In this document: in pieces, positions 28,601-36,388 of the stretch
Numbering within the stretch: the stretch's first letter is position 1
How the letters are laid out: every line of letters starts with the position of its first letter
Assembly: GCF_025426255.1 (NCBI RefSeq)
Contig: NZ_CP104861.1
Span: forward strand, 2,728,001 to 2,792,000
Direction: 5' to 3'
Length of the DNA: 64,000 bases
From: Pseudomonas fragi
GTDB lineage: Bacteria > Pseudomonadota > Gammaproteobacteria > Pseudomonadales > Pseudomonadaceae
Program-made: the position numbers and the translations under genes
The notes under the pieces: model-generated
What the model was told of the DNA's origin: nothing
The model's database searches: none
The model's input: only the letters and a program-made list of their open reading frames with translations

Positions 28601-28647
28601 TGTTTATTGGCACCTCGCACCAGACCGAGCAGACGCACCCTGCGTAG
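25606..28647 (+). CDS. RND multidrug efflux pump (HAE1 family)
   Basis: A 1013-residue RND inner-membrane pump with the two-fold repeat of helices and periplasmic porter loops. The proton relay is visible in GLVVDDAIIVVENVDRH (helix 4, two Asp) and in LLGLITKHGILIVQFANE (helix 10, Lys). FIQRPVWAVVVSLFILILG is the typical first helix. It exports amphiphilic compounds by proton antiport in the tripartite system. The length is slightly short of AcrB (about 1049), as in the MexK/VexF-like branch. A REP-like hairpin overlaps the stop codon. Substrates cannot be told from sequence. Confidence 0.94.
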   Translation: MKFTDTFIQRPVWAVVVSLFILILGLRSIFELPVNQWPRTENTVVTITTAYYGADAATVAGFITQPLESAIAQAQGIDYLSSSSITGVSTITATLRLNYDASKALTEINTQVNSVKNQLPAQAQEPVLSVAVGQTTDAMYLGFYSDTLPTNNITDYLVRVVKPKLDSIQGVQTAEILGGRQFALRAWLDPDKLAAHNVTAQDVSTALANNNYLSAVGSTRGQMVTIDLTAGTDLHTVDEFKRLVIKQKGDALVYLEDVANVTLGAESYDSSVAFSGKRSVFIGIKAAPNANILTVATSVRNAFPELQSQLPAGVRGEIVYDSTEFINTSIVEVVKTLAEAMIIVSVVIYLFLGSFRAVIVPLVAIPLSLVGTFFVMYLLGYSINLLTLLALVLAIGLVVDDAIIVVENVDRHIKEEGKGVMEAALIAARELGGPIVAMTVVLIAAYVPIGLRSGLTGALFKEFCFSLAGAVTVSAVVALTLSPMMTSRLFKSGQEEGRFARRLDQYFDWLRGRYRRVLSAGLDVWPVLVTFGFVLFLLVAASGMTAKSELSPTEDQGLVFMQIKGPPTASPQQMERIADQAFQIANKEPEYAQMFQLTGLPALNQGLGGVLLKPWSQRTRSQADVVKDLQQKWNQVPGATIAAFPLPSLPGAQGLPVQFVITTTDSVENLNEVAQAVMAEAQKQQLFWFSDMDLKLDKPQARLVVDREKIAALGMTQADVGAALSAALGGNYVNYFSTAGRSYKVIPQVLQVDRLNPEQILDYYIRTPSGSMIPARTVAHIETSTQPESINHFQQLNSATLSGVSGVAQGELLAKLNTILSNVAPSGYTSDFSGESRQFMQESGGFVGLLLFSILIVYLALAFQFESFRDPVVILFSVPPALFGALAFITMGFASINVYTQVGLVTLLGLITKHGILIVQFANELQRAGRSKREAIEEAAGVRLRPILMTTAAMVLGVVPLVWASGAGAAGRHDMGLVIFAGLSIGTLLTLLMVPAMYMFIGTSHQTEQTHPA

Positions 28648-28670
28648 CCGCTGAAGAGCGAAGCGGCTAC
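28644..28670. repeat. REP-like palindrome at the end of the RND operon
   Basis: GTAGCCGCT (28644-28652) and AGCGGCTAC (28662-28670) form a perfect 9-bp stem with a 9-nt loop and include the pump stop codon. The GTAGCCGCT end is typical of Pseudomonas REP sequences; it may also stop transcription or protect the mRNA 3' end. Confidence 0.55.
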
Positions 28671-28763
28671 AAAAGCACTGCAGTATTTACTGCGTGGTAG
28701 CGCCCGTTTGATATAGGCTGACTTGCCGCAAACCGCTGGATTCAGCCCCCAAGGAATGATCGA

Positions 28764-29246
28764 ATGGCAGACAAAATGCACCGCTACGAAGTCCAGGTAA
28801 GCTGGACTGGCAATCAGGGCACAGGGACATCTTCTTATCGCGGTTATAGCCGGGCACATGTAATCCGGGCAGGCGACAAAACACCTATCGACGGCTCATC
28901 CGACCCTTCCTTTCGGGGCGATCCAACACGCTGGAACCCGGAGGAACTGCTGGTTGCATCCTTATCCGCATGCCATAAATTGTGGTACCTGGGGCTGTGT
29001 GCCGAAGCCTCAATTGTCGTGTTGGCCTACGAGGACAATGCACAAGGAGCAATGGTCGAGCAAAGCGATGGCGCGGGTCAGTTCACCTCAGTTGTATTAA
29101 GACCCAAAGTGGTTCTGGCTTCAGGCGCTGACATCGAGAAAGCGCGTGCACTGCACTCTGCCGCACACGAAAAATGCTTTATCGCACGCTCGGTCAACTT
29201 TCCAGTCAGCCATGAGCCGCAACTGTCCGTCAGTCACAATGCTTGA
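28764..29246 (+). CDS. OsmC family peroxide-reducing protein
   Basis: A 160-residue OsmC/Ohr-family protein. The two reactive cysteines are present, one in LSACHKLWYL (about residue 70) and one in HEKCFIARSVNFPV (about 137), together with NPEELLVASL. These proteins reduce organic hydroperoxides with thiol cofactors in the cytoplasm. The segment RGDPTRWNPEELL places it with the general OsmC-like branch rather than with Ohr. It stands alone, convergent with the next gene. Confidence 0.9.
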   Translation: MADKMHRYEVQVSWTGNQGTGTSSYRGYSRAHVIRAGDKTPIDGSSDPSFRGDPTRWNPEELLVASLSACHKLWYLGLCAEASIVVLAYEDNAQGAMVEQSDGAGQFTSVVLRPKVVLASGADIEKARALHSAAHEKCFIARSVNFPVSHEPQLSVSHNA

Positions 29247-29315
29247 GCCACTGAAAAGGGCAAAGAGTACCCTTTCCAGCGTTGCAGGTATCACCTGCGG
29301 GCACGGTCGAGAGTT

Positions 29316-29804
29316 TTATGACTGGCCCGCTCTGCGGCGAGTCATGTGAATGAGTGCTGTTCTCCCACCCTCCCAGCTGGCTCGTTCTTCGACAGCAAAG
29401 GGCACAAAGCCCAATTTTGGATAAAGCAGCAAACCTGCCGTATTTTCGTTGAAGCACGATAACTGCACTTCTGTCGCGTCATGACGTTCGAACGCCAGGG
29501 CAGTCATGGTCTCCACAAGAAAGCTCGCCACACCTTGCCCTCGCGCCTCCTTGGCGACGATGACATTGCCGATACAGCAAACCCCGCCCGTGTCAGCCCG
29601 ATAAAAGTTAGCGAAACCAACTACCCTGCCCCCGCTTTCGACAACCGTCGAGTCGAAACGCTGAGCAATGGCCCCCGACAACTGGGCTTCAGTCAGAGGG
29701 TATTGCGCTTTGGGGAACATGAAAAACAGTTCCCGCTCACCAAGAGGAAAGCCACAAATCGTCCTGATATCATCAGCCTGAACTGGCCTGTGTTGAAATT
29801 TCAT
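29316..29804 (-). CDS. GNAT family N-acetyltransferase
   Basis: A 162-residue GNAT acetyltransferase. The acetyl-CoA pyrophosphate loop is visible as VAKEARGQGVASFLVE (motif A, R-G-Q-G-V-A), preceded by the beta4 strand CCIGNVIV and followed by FNENTAGLLLYPKLGF (motif B). It transfers acetyl from acetyl-CoA to an amine of unknown identity. GGGGCAGG precedes the ATG by a few bases. It lies 35 nt after the small gene at 29840 and probably shares its transcript. Confidence 0.85.
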   Translation of the reverse strand: MKFQHRPVQADDIRTICGFPLGERELFFMFPKAQYPLTEAQLSGAIAQRFDSTVVESGGRVVGFANFYRADTGGVCCIGNVIVAKEARGQGVASFLVETMTALAFERHDATEVQLSCFNENTAGLLLYPKLGFVPFAVEERASWEGGRTALIHMTRRRAGQS

Positions 29805-29839
29805 CGCCTGCCCCTGAGGTCCACTTCAAAAAATGCCCG

Positions 29840-30205
29840 TTACGCGCCAAGCTCAACGTAGCTTGACTCTCCACCACCCGTTGCGCCCGATAACCAGCCC
29901 CATACGAAATTCAGGGTGGTACGGCCTGCCTGATCAACACCTACAGTGCCACGGGACCAGCCACAAAGAAGCTCGCCGTCCAGGGTCAAACACTGGAAAA
30001 GCAGTTCAATGGAATCGGGGCTCGTTACCCGGCCGACTTGATTGCCCGTGCGAATCCGGCCGCCCTGGTAAGTGCCCGAAATAGCATGTTCCTCAACAAG
30101 GTAATGAAAAACCGTGCCTGCACCGGATAGCCCCTGGGTGTTGCCCGCGACGATAAATCGGCGATTGTGCAAACGTTCGCTAACTGGAGAAAAAGCGGTT
30201 GGCAT
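29840..30205 (-). CDS. Small beta-rich protein of the family often labelled N-acetylglutamate synthase
   Basis: A 121-residue cytoplasmic protein, beta-rich, with FHYLVEEHAISGTYQGGRIRTG, LDGELLCGWSRGTV and LNFVWGWLSG. I recognise the pattern GTYxGGxIxxGxxVG from short proteins that databases name N-acetylglutamate synthase; the name looks like a transferred error, since the fold is unlike ArgA or ArgJ. No function can be claimed. The ATG at 30205 is preferred, with AGGA upstream. It lies 82 bp after a LysR gene and 35 bp before the GNAT gene on the same strand. Confidence 0.65.
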   Translation of the reverse strand: MPTAFSPVSERLHNRRFIVAGNTQGLSGAGTVFHYLVEEHAISGTYQGGRIRTGNQVGRVTSPDSIELLFQCLTLDGELLCGWSRGTVGVDQAGRTTLNFVWGWLSGATGGGESSYVELGA

Positions 30206-30287
30206 AAATGTCGCGTCCTGTGATCGAAAGGGTCCATTGCAACTCTGAGTGATCCTACCCGATGTCCGCAAAGACCTGCACCCTGTT

Positions 30288-31160
30288 CTACCCGGCCCTC
30301 GCTGCTCCCTGAACGCTGTCAAAAAAAGAAGAAATCAACCGGCTGGCCCGGCGTTCTGTCAGGCAGTACAGGTACGTTTCGGTGAAGAGCGACTCGCCCT
30401 CGATACGTATCATGCGAATCCGTGGGTCGGGGATAAACTCGGCTTCGGATACCACACCCAGACCGATGCCGCGCACCACGGCTTCACGCAAGGCTTCCCG
30501 GCTGCCGATTTCCATGGCAATTCGCGGTTCGACAGCGGCTTCGCTCAAAGCCCGCTCCATAACCAGGCGCGTGGTCGAGCCACGCTCGCGCTGCAACATG
30601 GCCTGGCCTTCGAGTGCCTGTAACGGCACGCTCTCATAACGCGCCAGCGGGTGCTTATGGTGGGCAAACAACACAATCGCGTGTCGCGCATAGCGTACGG
30701 AGCACAGTGCCGGGTCGTTGTGCAGACCGGCCAGCACGGCAATGTCGGTGGTGTAGTTTTCAAGGTCCGCCAGCACTTGCGCCGAGTTGCCGACCCGTAT
30801 CGATACATCAATACGCGGATAAAGCTGGTGGTAGCCGTCGACCATTTCGATCACATGAAACGGCCCCACGGCCCCCAGCTTCAATTGGCCACTGTCAAGC
30901 CGACCGGAGTCACGCAACAGGTTATGCGCTTCCAGGTCGAGGGCGGCCATGGCCTGGGCAATCGGCAGCAGTTGGCGGCCCACATCGGATAACTCGATGC
31001 GCCGGCCACGGCGGTGGAAAAGCTCGACATTGTGCTCGCGTTCAAGCCCTTGCACCTGGGTCGTCAGCGTCGGCTGGCTGAGCCCCAGCGCTCTGGCGCC
31101 AGCACTGAAGCTGGCGTGGCGGGCCACTGCGAGAAAAGCGCGCATCCGCGAGGTCGACAT
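30288..31160 (-). CDS. LysR-family regulator of the phosphonate uptake genes
   Basis: A 290-residue LysR protein with the helix-turn-helix near residues 17-36 (SAGARALGLSQPTLTTQVQGL), ELFHRRGRRIEL, and an effector domain from about 90 (LKLGAVGPFHVIEMVDGYH). It is divergent from phnD with a 109-bp gap that holds a perfect TGTCACGTGACA palindrome. It therefore probably activates phnDCE and the genes after it. Its sequence resembles the second LysR at 36389-37255 (shared ELFHRRGR, SREA and RGIGxGxVSxxE), which suggests that the two are paralogues serving one pathway. Confidence 0.85.
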   Translation of the reverse strand: MSTSRMRAFLAVARHASFSAGARALGLSQPTLTTQVQGLEREHNVELFHRRGRRIELSDVGRQLLPIAQAMAALDLEAHNLLRDSGRLDSGQLKLGAVGPFHVIEMVDGYHQLYPRIDVSIRVGNSAQVLADLENYTTDIAVLAGLHNDPALCSVRYARHAIVLFAHHKHPLARYESVPLQALEGQAMLQRERGSTTRLVMERALSEAAVEPRIAMEIGSREALREAVVRGIGLGVVSEAEFIPDPRIRMIRIEGESLFTETYLYCLTERRASRLISSFFDSVQGAARAG

Positions 31161-31216
31161 CCATAGACTCCATCAATAGTTAACTGCTTAAACCCATATT
31201 GAATTGATCACATGAC

Positions 31217-31228
31217 TGTCACGTGACA
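31217..31228. promoter_or_regulatory. Palindrome in the lysR-phnD promoter region
   Basis: TGTCACGTGACA is a perfect 12-bp palindrome 41 bp before phnD. AGTTAACT (31178-31185) is a second small palindrome nearer the lysR start. One or both may be regulator sites. Confidence 0.4.
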
Positions 31229-31269
31229 TTCCTAGCCTGTGGCAACTCCATCAGACCTCCTGGAATGCC

Positions 31270-32139
31270 ATGAAAACCCTCTCTCGATTTCTGCGTGTCG
31301 CCAGCCTTTCGCTTCTCGTCATCGGCACAGTTGGCCAAGTTTGTGCCAGTGATAAATTGACCATCGGCCTGATTCCGTCCGAAGACTCACAGGCCATGAT
31401 CGAAGCCAGCAAGCAGGTGTTGAGTCGTCTTGAAAGCACACTGGGGATGCCGGTCGTGCCTTATGTCGCAACCGACTACAACGGCATCATCGAAGCGTTG
31501 CGCTCAGGCAAGCTCGACGTGGCATACCTGGGGCCTTTCTCCTATGTGCTGGCGACATCCGTGGCCGATGTCGAGGCCTTTGCGGTGGCGGTTACCAAAA
31601 AGACCGGACAAAGCGCTTACCACAGCGTGATTCTGGCGAGAAAGGACAGTGGAATTCGCGAACTGGCTGACCTCAAGGGGCGCACTTTTGCATTTGTCGA
31701 TCCAAGCTCGGCGTCGGGCCATCTGTTCCCCAAAGCAGGACTGGAACAGGCGGGTTTCGATCCTGGCACGCTGTTCTCACGGGTAATTTTCTCCGGCTCG
31801 CATGACGCCAGCATCCTCGCGGTAGAAAACCACAAGGTGGATGCCGCTGCAGTAGCCGATCGTATTTTCAGCAGCGCCGCGGCCAAGCAAATGATCAAGC
31901 AGGACGATTTTCAAGTGGTATGGAGTTCGCGGCCAATTCCTGAGTCGCCGATGGTCTGGCGCAAAAAGCTGGACCCGGCGCTCAAGCTCAAAGTCGCTGC
32001 GGCCCTGGCCTCGATCAAGGATGTGCCGTGGGGTGACCAGGGCGTTCTGGATGGCTTTCAGCCCACCACGGACTCGGCCTATGACGTGGTTCGCGACACG
32101 GCCAAGGTGCTCAACCTCGACTTGCGGAGCATGAAATGA
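31270..32139 (+). CDS. phnD: Phosphonate ABC importer, periplasmic binding protein
   Basis: A 289-residue PhnD-type binding protein with a signal peptide ending near residue 27 (VGQVCA). Family landmarks are LTIGLIPSEDSQAM, the YNGIIEALRSGKLDVAYLGPFSYVLA segment that builds the phosphonate pocket, SSASGHLFPKAGL and SHDASILAVENHKVDAAAV. It captures a phosphonate in the periplasm. It opens a rightward operon whose next gene overlaps by 4 nt. The ligand may be 2-aminoethylphosphonate or a relative; see the phosphonate finding. Confidence 0.92.
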   Translation: MKTLSRFLRVASLSLLVIGTVGQVCASDKLTIGLIPSEDSQAMIEASKQVLSRLESTLGMPVVPYVATDYNGIIEALRSGKLDVAYLGPFSYVLATSVADVEAFAVAVTKKTGQSAYHSVILARKDSGIRELADLKGRTFAFVDPSSASGHLFPKAGLEQAGFDPGTLFSRVIFSGSHDASILAVENHKVDAAAVADRIFSSAAAKQMIKQDDFQVVWSSRPIPESPMVWRKKLDPALKLKVAAALASIKDVPWGDQGVLDGFQPTTDSAYDVVRDTAKVLNLDLRSMK

Positions 32140-32921
32140 TCCGCATCGGTAATCTGACCAAGCAGTTCGGTAGCAACCCGGTGTTGCGCGGTATCGATCT
32201 GCAAGTGGGCGCAGGCGAATTCGTGGTGATTCTGGGCCAGTCCGGTGCAGGTAAATCCACCCTGCTGCGTTGCATCAACCGCTTGGCTCAGGCCGACTCC
32301 GGCACCCTTGAAGTGGCGGGTATCGACGCGCTGGGCTGCAGCGACCCGCGACTCCTGCGCCAGCAGGTGGCGATGATTTTCCAGCACCACAATGTAGTGC
32401 CGCGCCTGAGCGTGTTGAAAAACGTGCTGACCGGGCGTCTTGGCGCTGTTTCGACCCTGGCATCGGTGCTGCAACTGTTTCGCCGTGACGATATCGAGTT
32501 GGCCATGCAATGCCTGGCCCGTGTCGAACTCGATCACAAGGCCCATCAGCGTACTGATTCGCTGTCCGGTGGGCAGATGCAGCGGGTGGGCATCGCCCGC
32601 GCATTGGCGCAACGACCCAAGGTAATTCTCGCTGATGAGCCGGTCGCGAGCCTCGATCCAAAGACAGCCCGTCTGGTGCTGCAATACCTGCGCGACGCCA
32701 GCCGTGAACTGGGTATCACCGTGCTGTGCAATTTGCATCAGGTCGATTATGCCCGCGAGTTCGGTGACCGGATTGTGGGGCTGGCTCACGGCAGTCTGGT
32801 GTATGACGGCAGCGCCGAAGGCCTGAGCGAGGCCGACTTGCAGCGTATCTATCCGGGGCAGCAAGCAACCTGCACTGCCCCCTTGCCTGCCATGAGCTAC
32901 TGCGCTGAACTGAGGGGCTGA
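32136..32921 (+). CDS. phnC: Phosphonate ABC importer, ATP-binding protein
   Basis: A 261-residue ABC ATPase: Walker A GQSGAGKST (about residues 37-45), Q-loop MIFQHHNVV, signature LSGGQMQR, Walker B VILADEPVASLD and H-loop CNLHQVDYA. The PhnC subgroup is recognised from the order and from RINRLxxxDSGT-type segments. The 4-nt overlap with phnD and 2-nt gap to phnE show one tightly coupled transporter unit at the inner membrane. Confidence 0.93.
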   Translation: MIRIGNLTKQFGSNPVLRGIDLQVGAGEFVVILGQSGAGKSTLLRCINRLAQADSGTLEVAGIDALGCSDPRLLRQQVAMIFQHHNVVPRLSVLKNVLTGRLGAVSTLASVLQLFRRDDIELAMQCLARVELDHKAHQRTDSLSGGQMQRVGIARALAQRPKVILADEPVASLDPKTARLVLQYLRDASRELGITVLCNLHQVDYAREFGDRIVGLAHGSLVYDGSAEGLSEADLQRIYPGQQATCTAPLPAMSYCAELRG

Positions 32922-32923
32922 AG

Positions 32924-33742
32924 ATGAAACCGCATAACTATCACTGGACCGTGGACCTGCCCCGTGGCACGCGCAGTTGGCTGAGCACCGGGGCGATTGC
33001 CCTGGCGGTGATCATGACCCTGCACTGGAGCGCTCAGGGCGCGCAACTGAGTATCGGCGAGCTGGCCGACGGTTTGCCGCAAATCGGCGACTTTCTGGCC
33101 CGTACCGTGCCACCGGATCTGAGTATTCTGCCGCGGTTGCTGGCGCCAGCGGTTGAGACCCTGCAAATCGCAATCTGGGGCACGCTGCTCGGTGTTTTGC
33201 TGGCTATCCCGTTGTCATTTCTGGCGGCCCGCAACCTGAGCCGCAACCGCCTGGTGTTTCACGCGACACGCCAGTTCCTTAATTTTACCCGCAGCATCAA
33301 TGAGTTGATCCTGGCGCTGATTTTCGTCTCGGCTGTCGGCCTTGGACCGTTTCCCGGGGTTCTGGCTTTGGCGCTGCATGGCCTGGGCATGCTCGGCAAG
33401 TTTTTTGCCGAAAGCATCGAGGAAATCGACCAGGGGCCCATCGAGGCGCTACAGGCAACCGGTGCCCGACCTCTGCAAGTGATTGTGTTTGGCGTGCTGC
33501 CTCAGGTCATCACCGCCTGGATCGCCGTGGTGCTCTACCGCTTCGAGGTTAATCTGCGTTCGGCAACCGTGCTGGGCATGGTGGGTGCTGGCGGGTTGGG
33601 ATTTGAGCTGGTGAGCAGCCTCAAGCTGTTCAAGTATCAGGAAACCGCCACCTGCATCATCGTCATTACGGTCATGGTGATCATCGCCGATGCCGCGTCG
33701 AGCCGACTGCGTAGCGCCATTCAGCGTGGTTCGAGCCATTAA
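32924..33742 (+). CDS. phnE: Phosphonate ABC importer, permease
   Basis: A 272-residue inner-membrane permease with about six helices. The EAA loop that contacts PhnC is seen as IEALQATGARPLQVIVFGVLPQV, and ATVLGMVGAGGLGFEL is the usual PhnE C-terminal signature. There is a single PhnE gene; some phosphonate importers have two copies, and no second one lies here. It ends 115 bp before the alcohol dehydrogenase gene. Confidence 0.92.
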   Translation: MKPHNYHWTVDLPRGTRSWLSTGAIALAVIMTLHWSAQGAQLSIGELADGLPQIGDFLARTVPPDLSILPRLLAPAVETLQIAIWGTLLGVLLAIPLSFLAARNLSRNRLVFHATRQFLNFTRSINELILALIFVSAVGLGPFPGVLALALHGLGMLGKFFAESIEEIDQGPIEALQATGARPLQVIVFGVLPQVITAWIAVVLYRFEVNLRSATVLGMVGAGGLGFELVSSLKLFKYQETATCIIVITVMVIIADAASSRLRSAIQRGSSH

Positions 33743-33857
33743 CGGCCGTCCTTGTATCGGCTGAGCCGATTCAAACCTGCGATTTATCGATTTGAGCTGT
33801 TTTCGCTTGCCCCCGAGTATGGGGCCACCTGCGACAACAACAAAAAAAGGACCCACC

Positions 33858-34949
33858 ATGACATCCCGATTCTACAACCCGGTTGAAACCCGCTTCGGCT
33901 GGGGCAGCTTGCTGGAACTTGCCGATATCACCGAACACCAGAGCGTTGCCCTGGTGACGTTTCCCGAGGCGCGGGCGCTGGGGTTGGTGCAGCGTATCGA
34001 GGACTTGCTGGGCGAGCGCCTGGTGTATGTGATCGAAGACGTGCAGCCCAACCCGGACGTGGCGCAACTGCGTAACACTTACGAGCGTTTCTGGCGCGAA
34101 GCCGGTGACTGCCAGGTGGTGGTCGCCGTGGGCGGTGGCAGCGCGATCGATACGGCCAAGGCTCTGATCGTCGGCACCGAAACCGGCAGCTTCGATGAGT
34201 TGCTGACGTTGTTGGCAACCGGCCAACCCTTTACCCCGGCTCGCAGCAAAGTTCTTATCGCGGCGCCTACCACCGCAGGCACCGGCAGCGAAGTAACGCC
34301 CTGGGCGACCATCTGGGATTCACTCAGCCAGAAAAAATACTCCCTGCACCTGGACTGTACCTGGCCCAAGGTGGCCATTATCGACCCGCAATTAATGCTC
34401 ACAGTGCCGGCTTCAGTGACGGTTTCGACGGGGCTGGATGCGTTGTCCCATGCCCTGGAATCGATCTGGAATATCAACGGCAACGCGGTTTCAGACACCT
34501 TTGCCGTTGCTGCCATCGAAGACATCCTCGAATGCCTGCCGCTGCTGCGCCACGACCTGTGCAACCCGGAACTTCGTTCGCGCATGGCCCTTGCCGCGCT
34601 CAAGGCCGGGATGGCGTTTTCCAATACCAAGACCGCGCTGGCCCACTCTATTTCTTATGAAATGACCCTGCGCTACGGCTTGCCCCATGGCATTGCCTGC
34701 TCGTTCACCTTGCCGCTGGTGCTGGGCATGGCATGGGGGCACGACGCAGCACGCGACCGGACCCTGCAGCGAGTGTTTGGCACTGACGTGCACCATGCCC
34801 AGCGCCAGCTGCGAGAGTTCCTGCACAACCTCGACGTGAAAACCGAATTCACCGATTACGGGGTGACGGCGGTCGAGGCCGAGAAAATGGTCCAGTTCGC
34901 CATGCAAGGCGCACGCGGCAAAAACTTTATCGGTTCACAAGCTGCGTAG
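33858..34949 (+). CDS. Iron-containing alcohol dehydrogenase, phosphonoacetaldehyde reductase type
   Basis: A 363-residue group III alcohol dehydrogenase. NAD-binding GGGSAIDTAKAL and the metal site residues in SVTVSTGLDALSHALES and YGLPHGIACSFTLP are in place. It resembles the phosphonoacetaldehyde reductases (PhpC/FomC-like) that interconvert phosphonoacetaldehyde and 2-hydroxyethylphosphonate. Between phnDCE and phnX it would more probably run as an oxidation, giving PhnX its substrate; this direction is inference. AAAGGA lies 7 nt before the ATG at 33858; an earlier in-frame ATG at 33792 is poorly placed. Confidence 0.78.
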   Translation: MTSRFYNPVETRFGWGSLLELADITEHQSVALVTFPEARALGLVQRIEDLLGERLVYVIEDVQPNPDVAQLRNTYERFWREAGDCQVVVAVGGGSAIDTAKALIVGTETGSFDELLTLLATGQPFTPARSKVLIAAPTTAGTGSEVTPWATIWDSLSQKKYSLHLDCTWPKVAIIDPQLMLTVPASVTVSTGLDALSHALESIWNINGNAVSDTFAVAAIEDILECLPLLRHDLCNPELRSRMALAALKAGMAFSNTKTALAHSISYEMTLRYGLPHGIACSFTLPLVLGMAWGHDAARDRTLQRVFGTDVHHAQRQLREFLHNLDVKTEFTDYGVTAVEAEKMVQFAMQGARGKNFIGSQAA

Positions 34950-34991
34950 CCGCCCCACGGTAATTTCCTGCTGCTCCCATACAGAGTGCCA

Positions 34992-35013
34992 CCCTTGGAC
35001 CTTGGCCCAAGGG
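34992..35013 (+). terminator. Hairpin between alcohol dehydrogenase and OPA transporter genes
   Basis: CCCTTGG (34992-34998) pairs with CCAAGGG (35007-35013) with an 8-nt loop. No T run follows; it may be a weak terminator or attenuator within the operon. Confidence 0.3.
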
Positions 35014-35038
35014 GACGAACAATAATAAGGAAAAGATC

Positions 35039-36334
35039 ATGAATCGTGCCCAAACCCTGTCTGATCTCGCCGTCCCCAGTCCATCGTTTCGCGTGGCTCA
35101 GTGGCGCATGCTGCTGGCCGCCATGTTCTGTTATCTGTTTTTCTACACTGGCCGCCAGACCTTCGGCTTCGCCATTCCCGGCATCCAGGCAGAATTTGGC
35201 TTGACCAAAGAGACCCTGGGCTGGATTTCTGCCGCGATGCTTTGGTCTTACGCCGTAGGCCAGGCTATCAACGGCAACTTGGCTGATAAATTCGGTGGGC
35301 GGCGCATCATGACCTTGGGCGCCGTATTGTCATGCGCCGCCAACTGGGTCACCAGTTTTGCCAGCGGTTTTACCAGCTTGATCCTGCCTTGGGGCATTAA
35401 CGGCTACTTTCAGGCGCTGGGCTGGGCACCGGGCAGTCGCCTGATTTCCAATTGGTGGAGTGCCGGCGAACGCGGCAAGGTCTACGGCTTTTATGTGTTC
35501 GCCGCCGGTTGCGCGTCGGTACTTTCGTATATCACGTCCATCGTTGTGCTCGAAGTGCTGCAACTGGAATGGCGCTGGATCTTCCGCTTGCCCGTATTGC
35601 TGATGCTGGCAGGCGGCATCATTTTTTATCTGGTTGCCCGTGAGCGCCCCCAGGACCTGGGCTTTGAGCCTCTGGGTGACACCGGCGTGGCCAATGCCGA
35701 CGATAAAAACCATGAAGTGGCGCAGGGTGAAGTCGAAACCTCGTTGCAGCGTTACTCCGCAGTATTGAAGAACTTTCGCCTGATCATAGCCGCCGTGTCC
35801 CTGGGATTTCAGAACGCCGCTCGCTATGGCCTGATCGTGTGGGTGCCGGTGCATTTTCTGGGTGCTGACTGGAAAAGCGGTGACAGCATGGTCGATCCCA
35901 AGTGGATCACCGTTGCCTTGCCGGTCGGCATGGCCATCGGTGCGCTGAGCAATGGCTGGGTCTCGGACAAGCTGTTCGGCTCCAAACGCTACCTGGCGAT
36001 CATGCTCTATATGGTCTTGGGCGCTGCTACCAGCTTGTGGATGTGGGTCCTGCCGCCCCATAGCGCAATCGGCCTGGTAGCGCTGTTCCTCTGCGGTTTC
36101 TTCGTCTACGGCCCGGCTTCCAGTTTTTGGGCCCTGTGTCCCGATCTGGTGGGTGCCAAACGCGCGGGCACCGCCACCGGAGTGATGAACTTTTCGTCTT
36201 ACCTGTTTGCCGGTCTGGCAGAACCCCTGATCGGCAGCATGCTCGATAGCACGGGCAATACCTCATTGATTTTCGTCGTAGTGACCACTGCGTGCCTGTG
36301 CAGCGCCGCGGTCGCGTTGTTTATCAGGCGCTGA
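35039..36334 (+). CDS. MFS transporter of the organophosphate:phosphate antiporter (OPA) type
   Basis: A 431-residue, twelve-helix MFS protein. YTGRQTFGFAIPGIQAEFGLTKETLGWISAAMLWSYAVGQAINGNLADKFGGRR matches helices 1-2 of GlpT/UhpT/PgtP proteins (only short parts quoted here as key signs: YTGRQTFGFA and GNLADKFGGRR), and LISNWWSAGERGKVYGF lies after helix 4. OPA carriers exchange phosphate esters for phosphate. In this operon it could import a phosphonate or export phosphate released by PhnX. AAGG lies before the ATG. It is followed after 54 bp by a LysR gene. Confidence 0.82.
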   Translation: MNRAQTLSDLAVPSPSFRVAQWRMLLAAMFCYLFFYTGRQTFGFAIPGIQAEFGLTKETLGWISAAMLWSYAVGQAINGNLADKFGGRRIMTLGAVLSCAANWVTSFASGFTSLILPWGINGYFQALGWAPGSRLISNWWSAGERGKVYGFYVFAAGCASVLSYITSIVVLEVLQLEWRWIFRLPVLLMLAGGIIFYLVARERPQDLGFEPLGDTGVANADDKNHEVAQGEVETSLQRYSAVLKNFRLIIAAVSLGFQNAARYGLIVWVPVHFLGADWKSGDSMVDPKWITVALPVGMAIGALSNGWVSDKLFGSKRYLAIMLYMVLGAATSLWMWVLPPHSAIGLVALFLCGFFVYGPASSFWALCPDLVGAKRAGTATGVMNFSSYLFAGLAEPLIGSMLDSTGNTSLIFVVVTTACLCSAAVALFIRR

Positions 36335-36388
36335 ACATGTCATTTAGCTGCTTGAATTAACCCGACAGCCCGGCAACAGGAAGCTTTT

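Noticed and set aside
33756-33770. Small ATCGGC/GCCGAT hairpin after phnE as a terminator
   Set aside because: Six-bp stem without a T run, and the next gene continues the same pathway; too weak to list.
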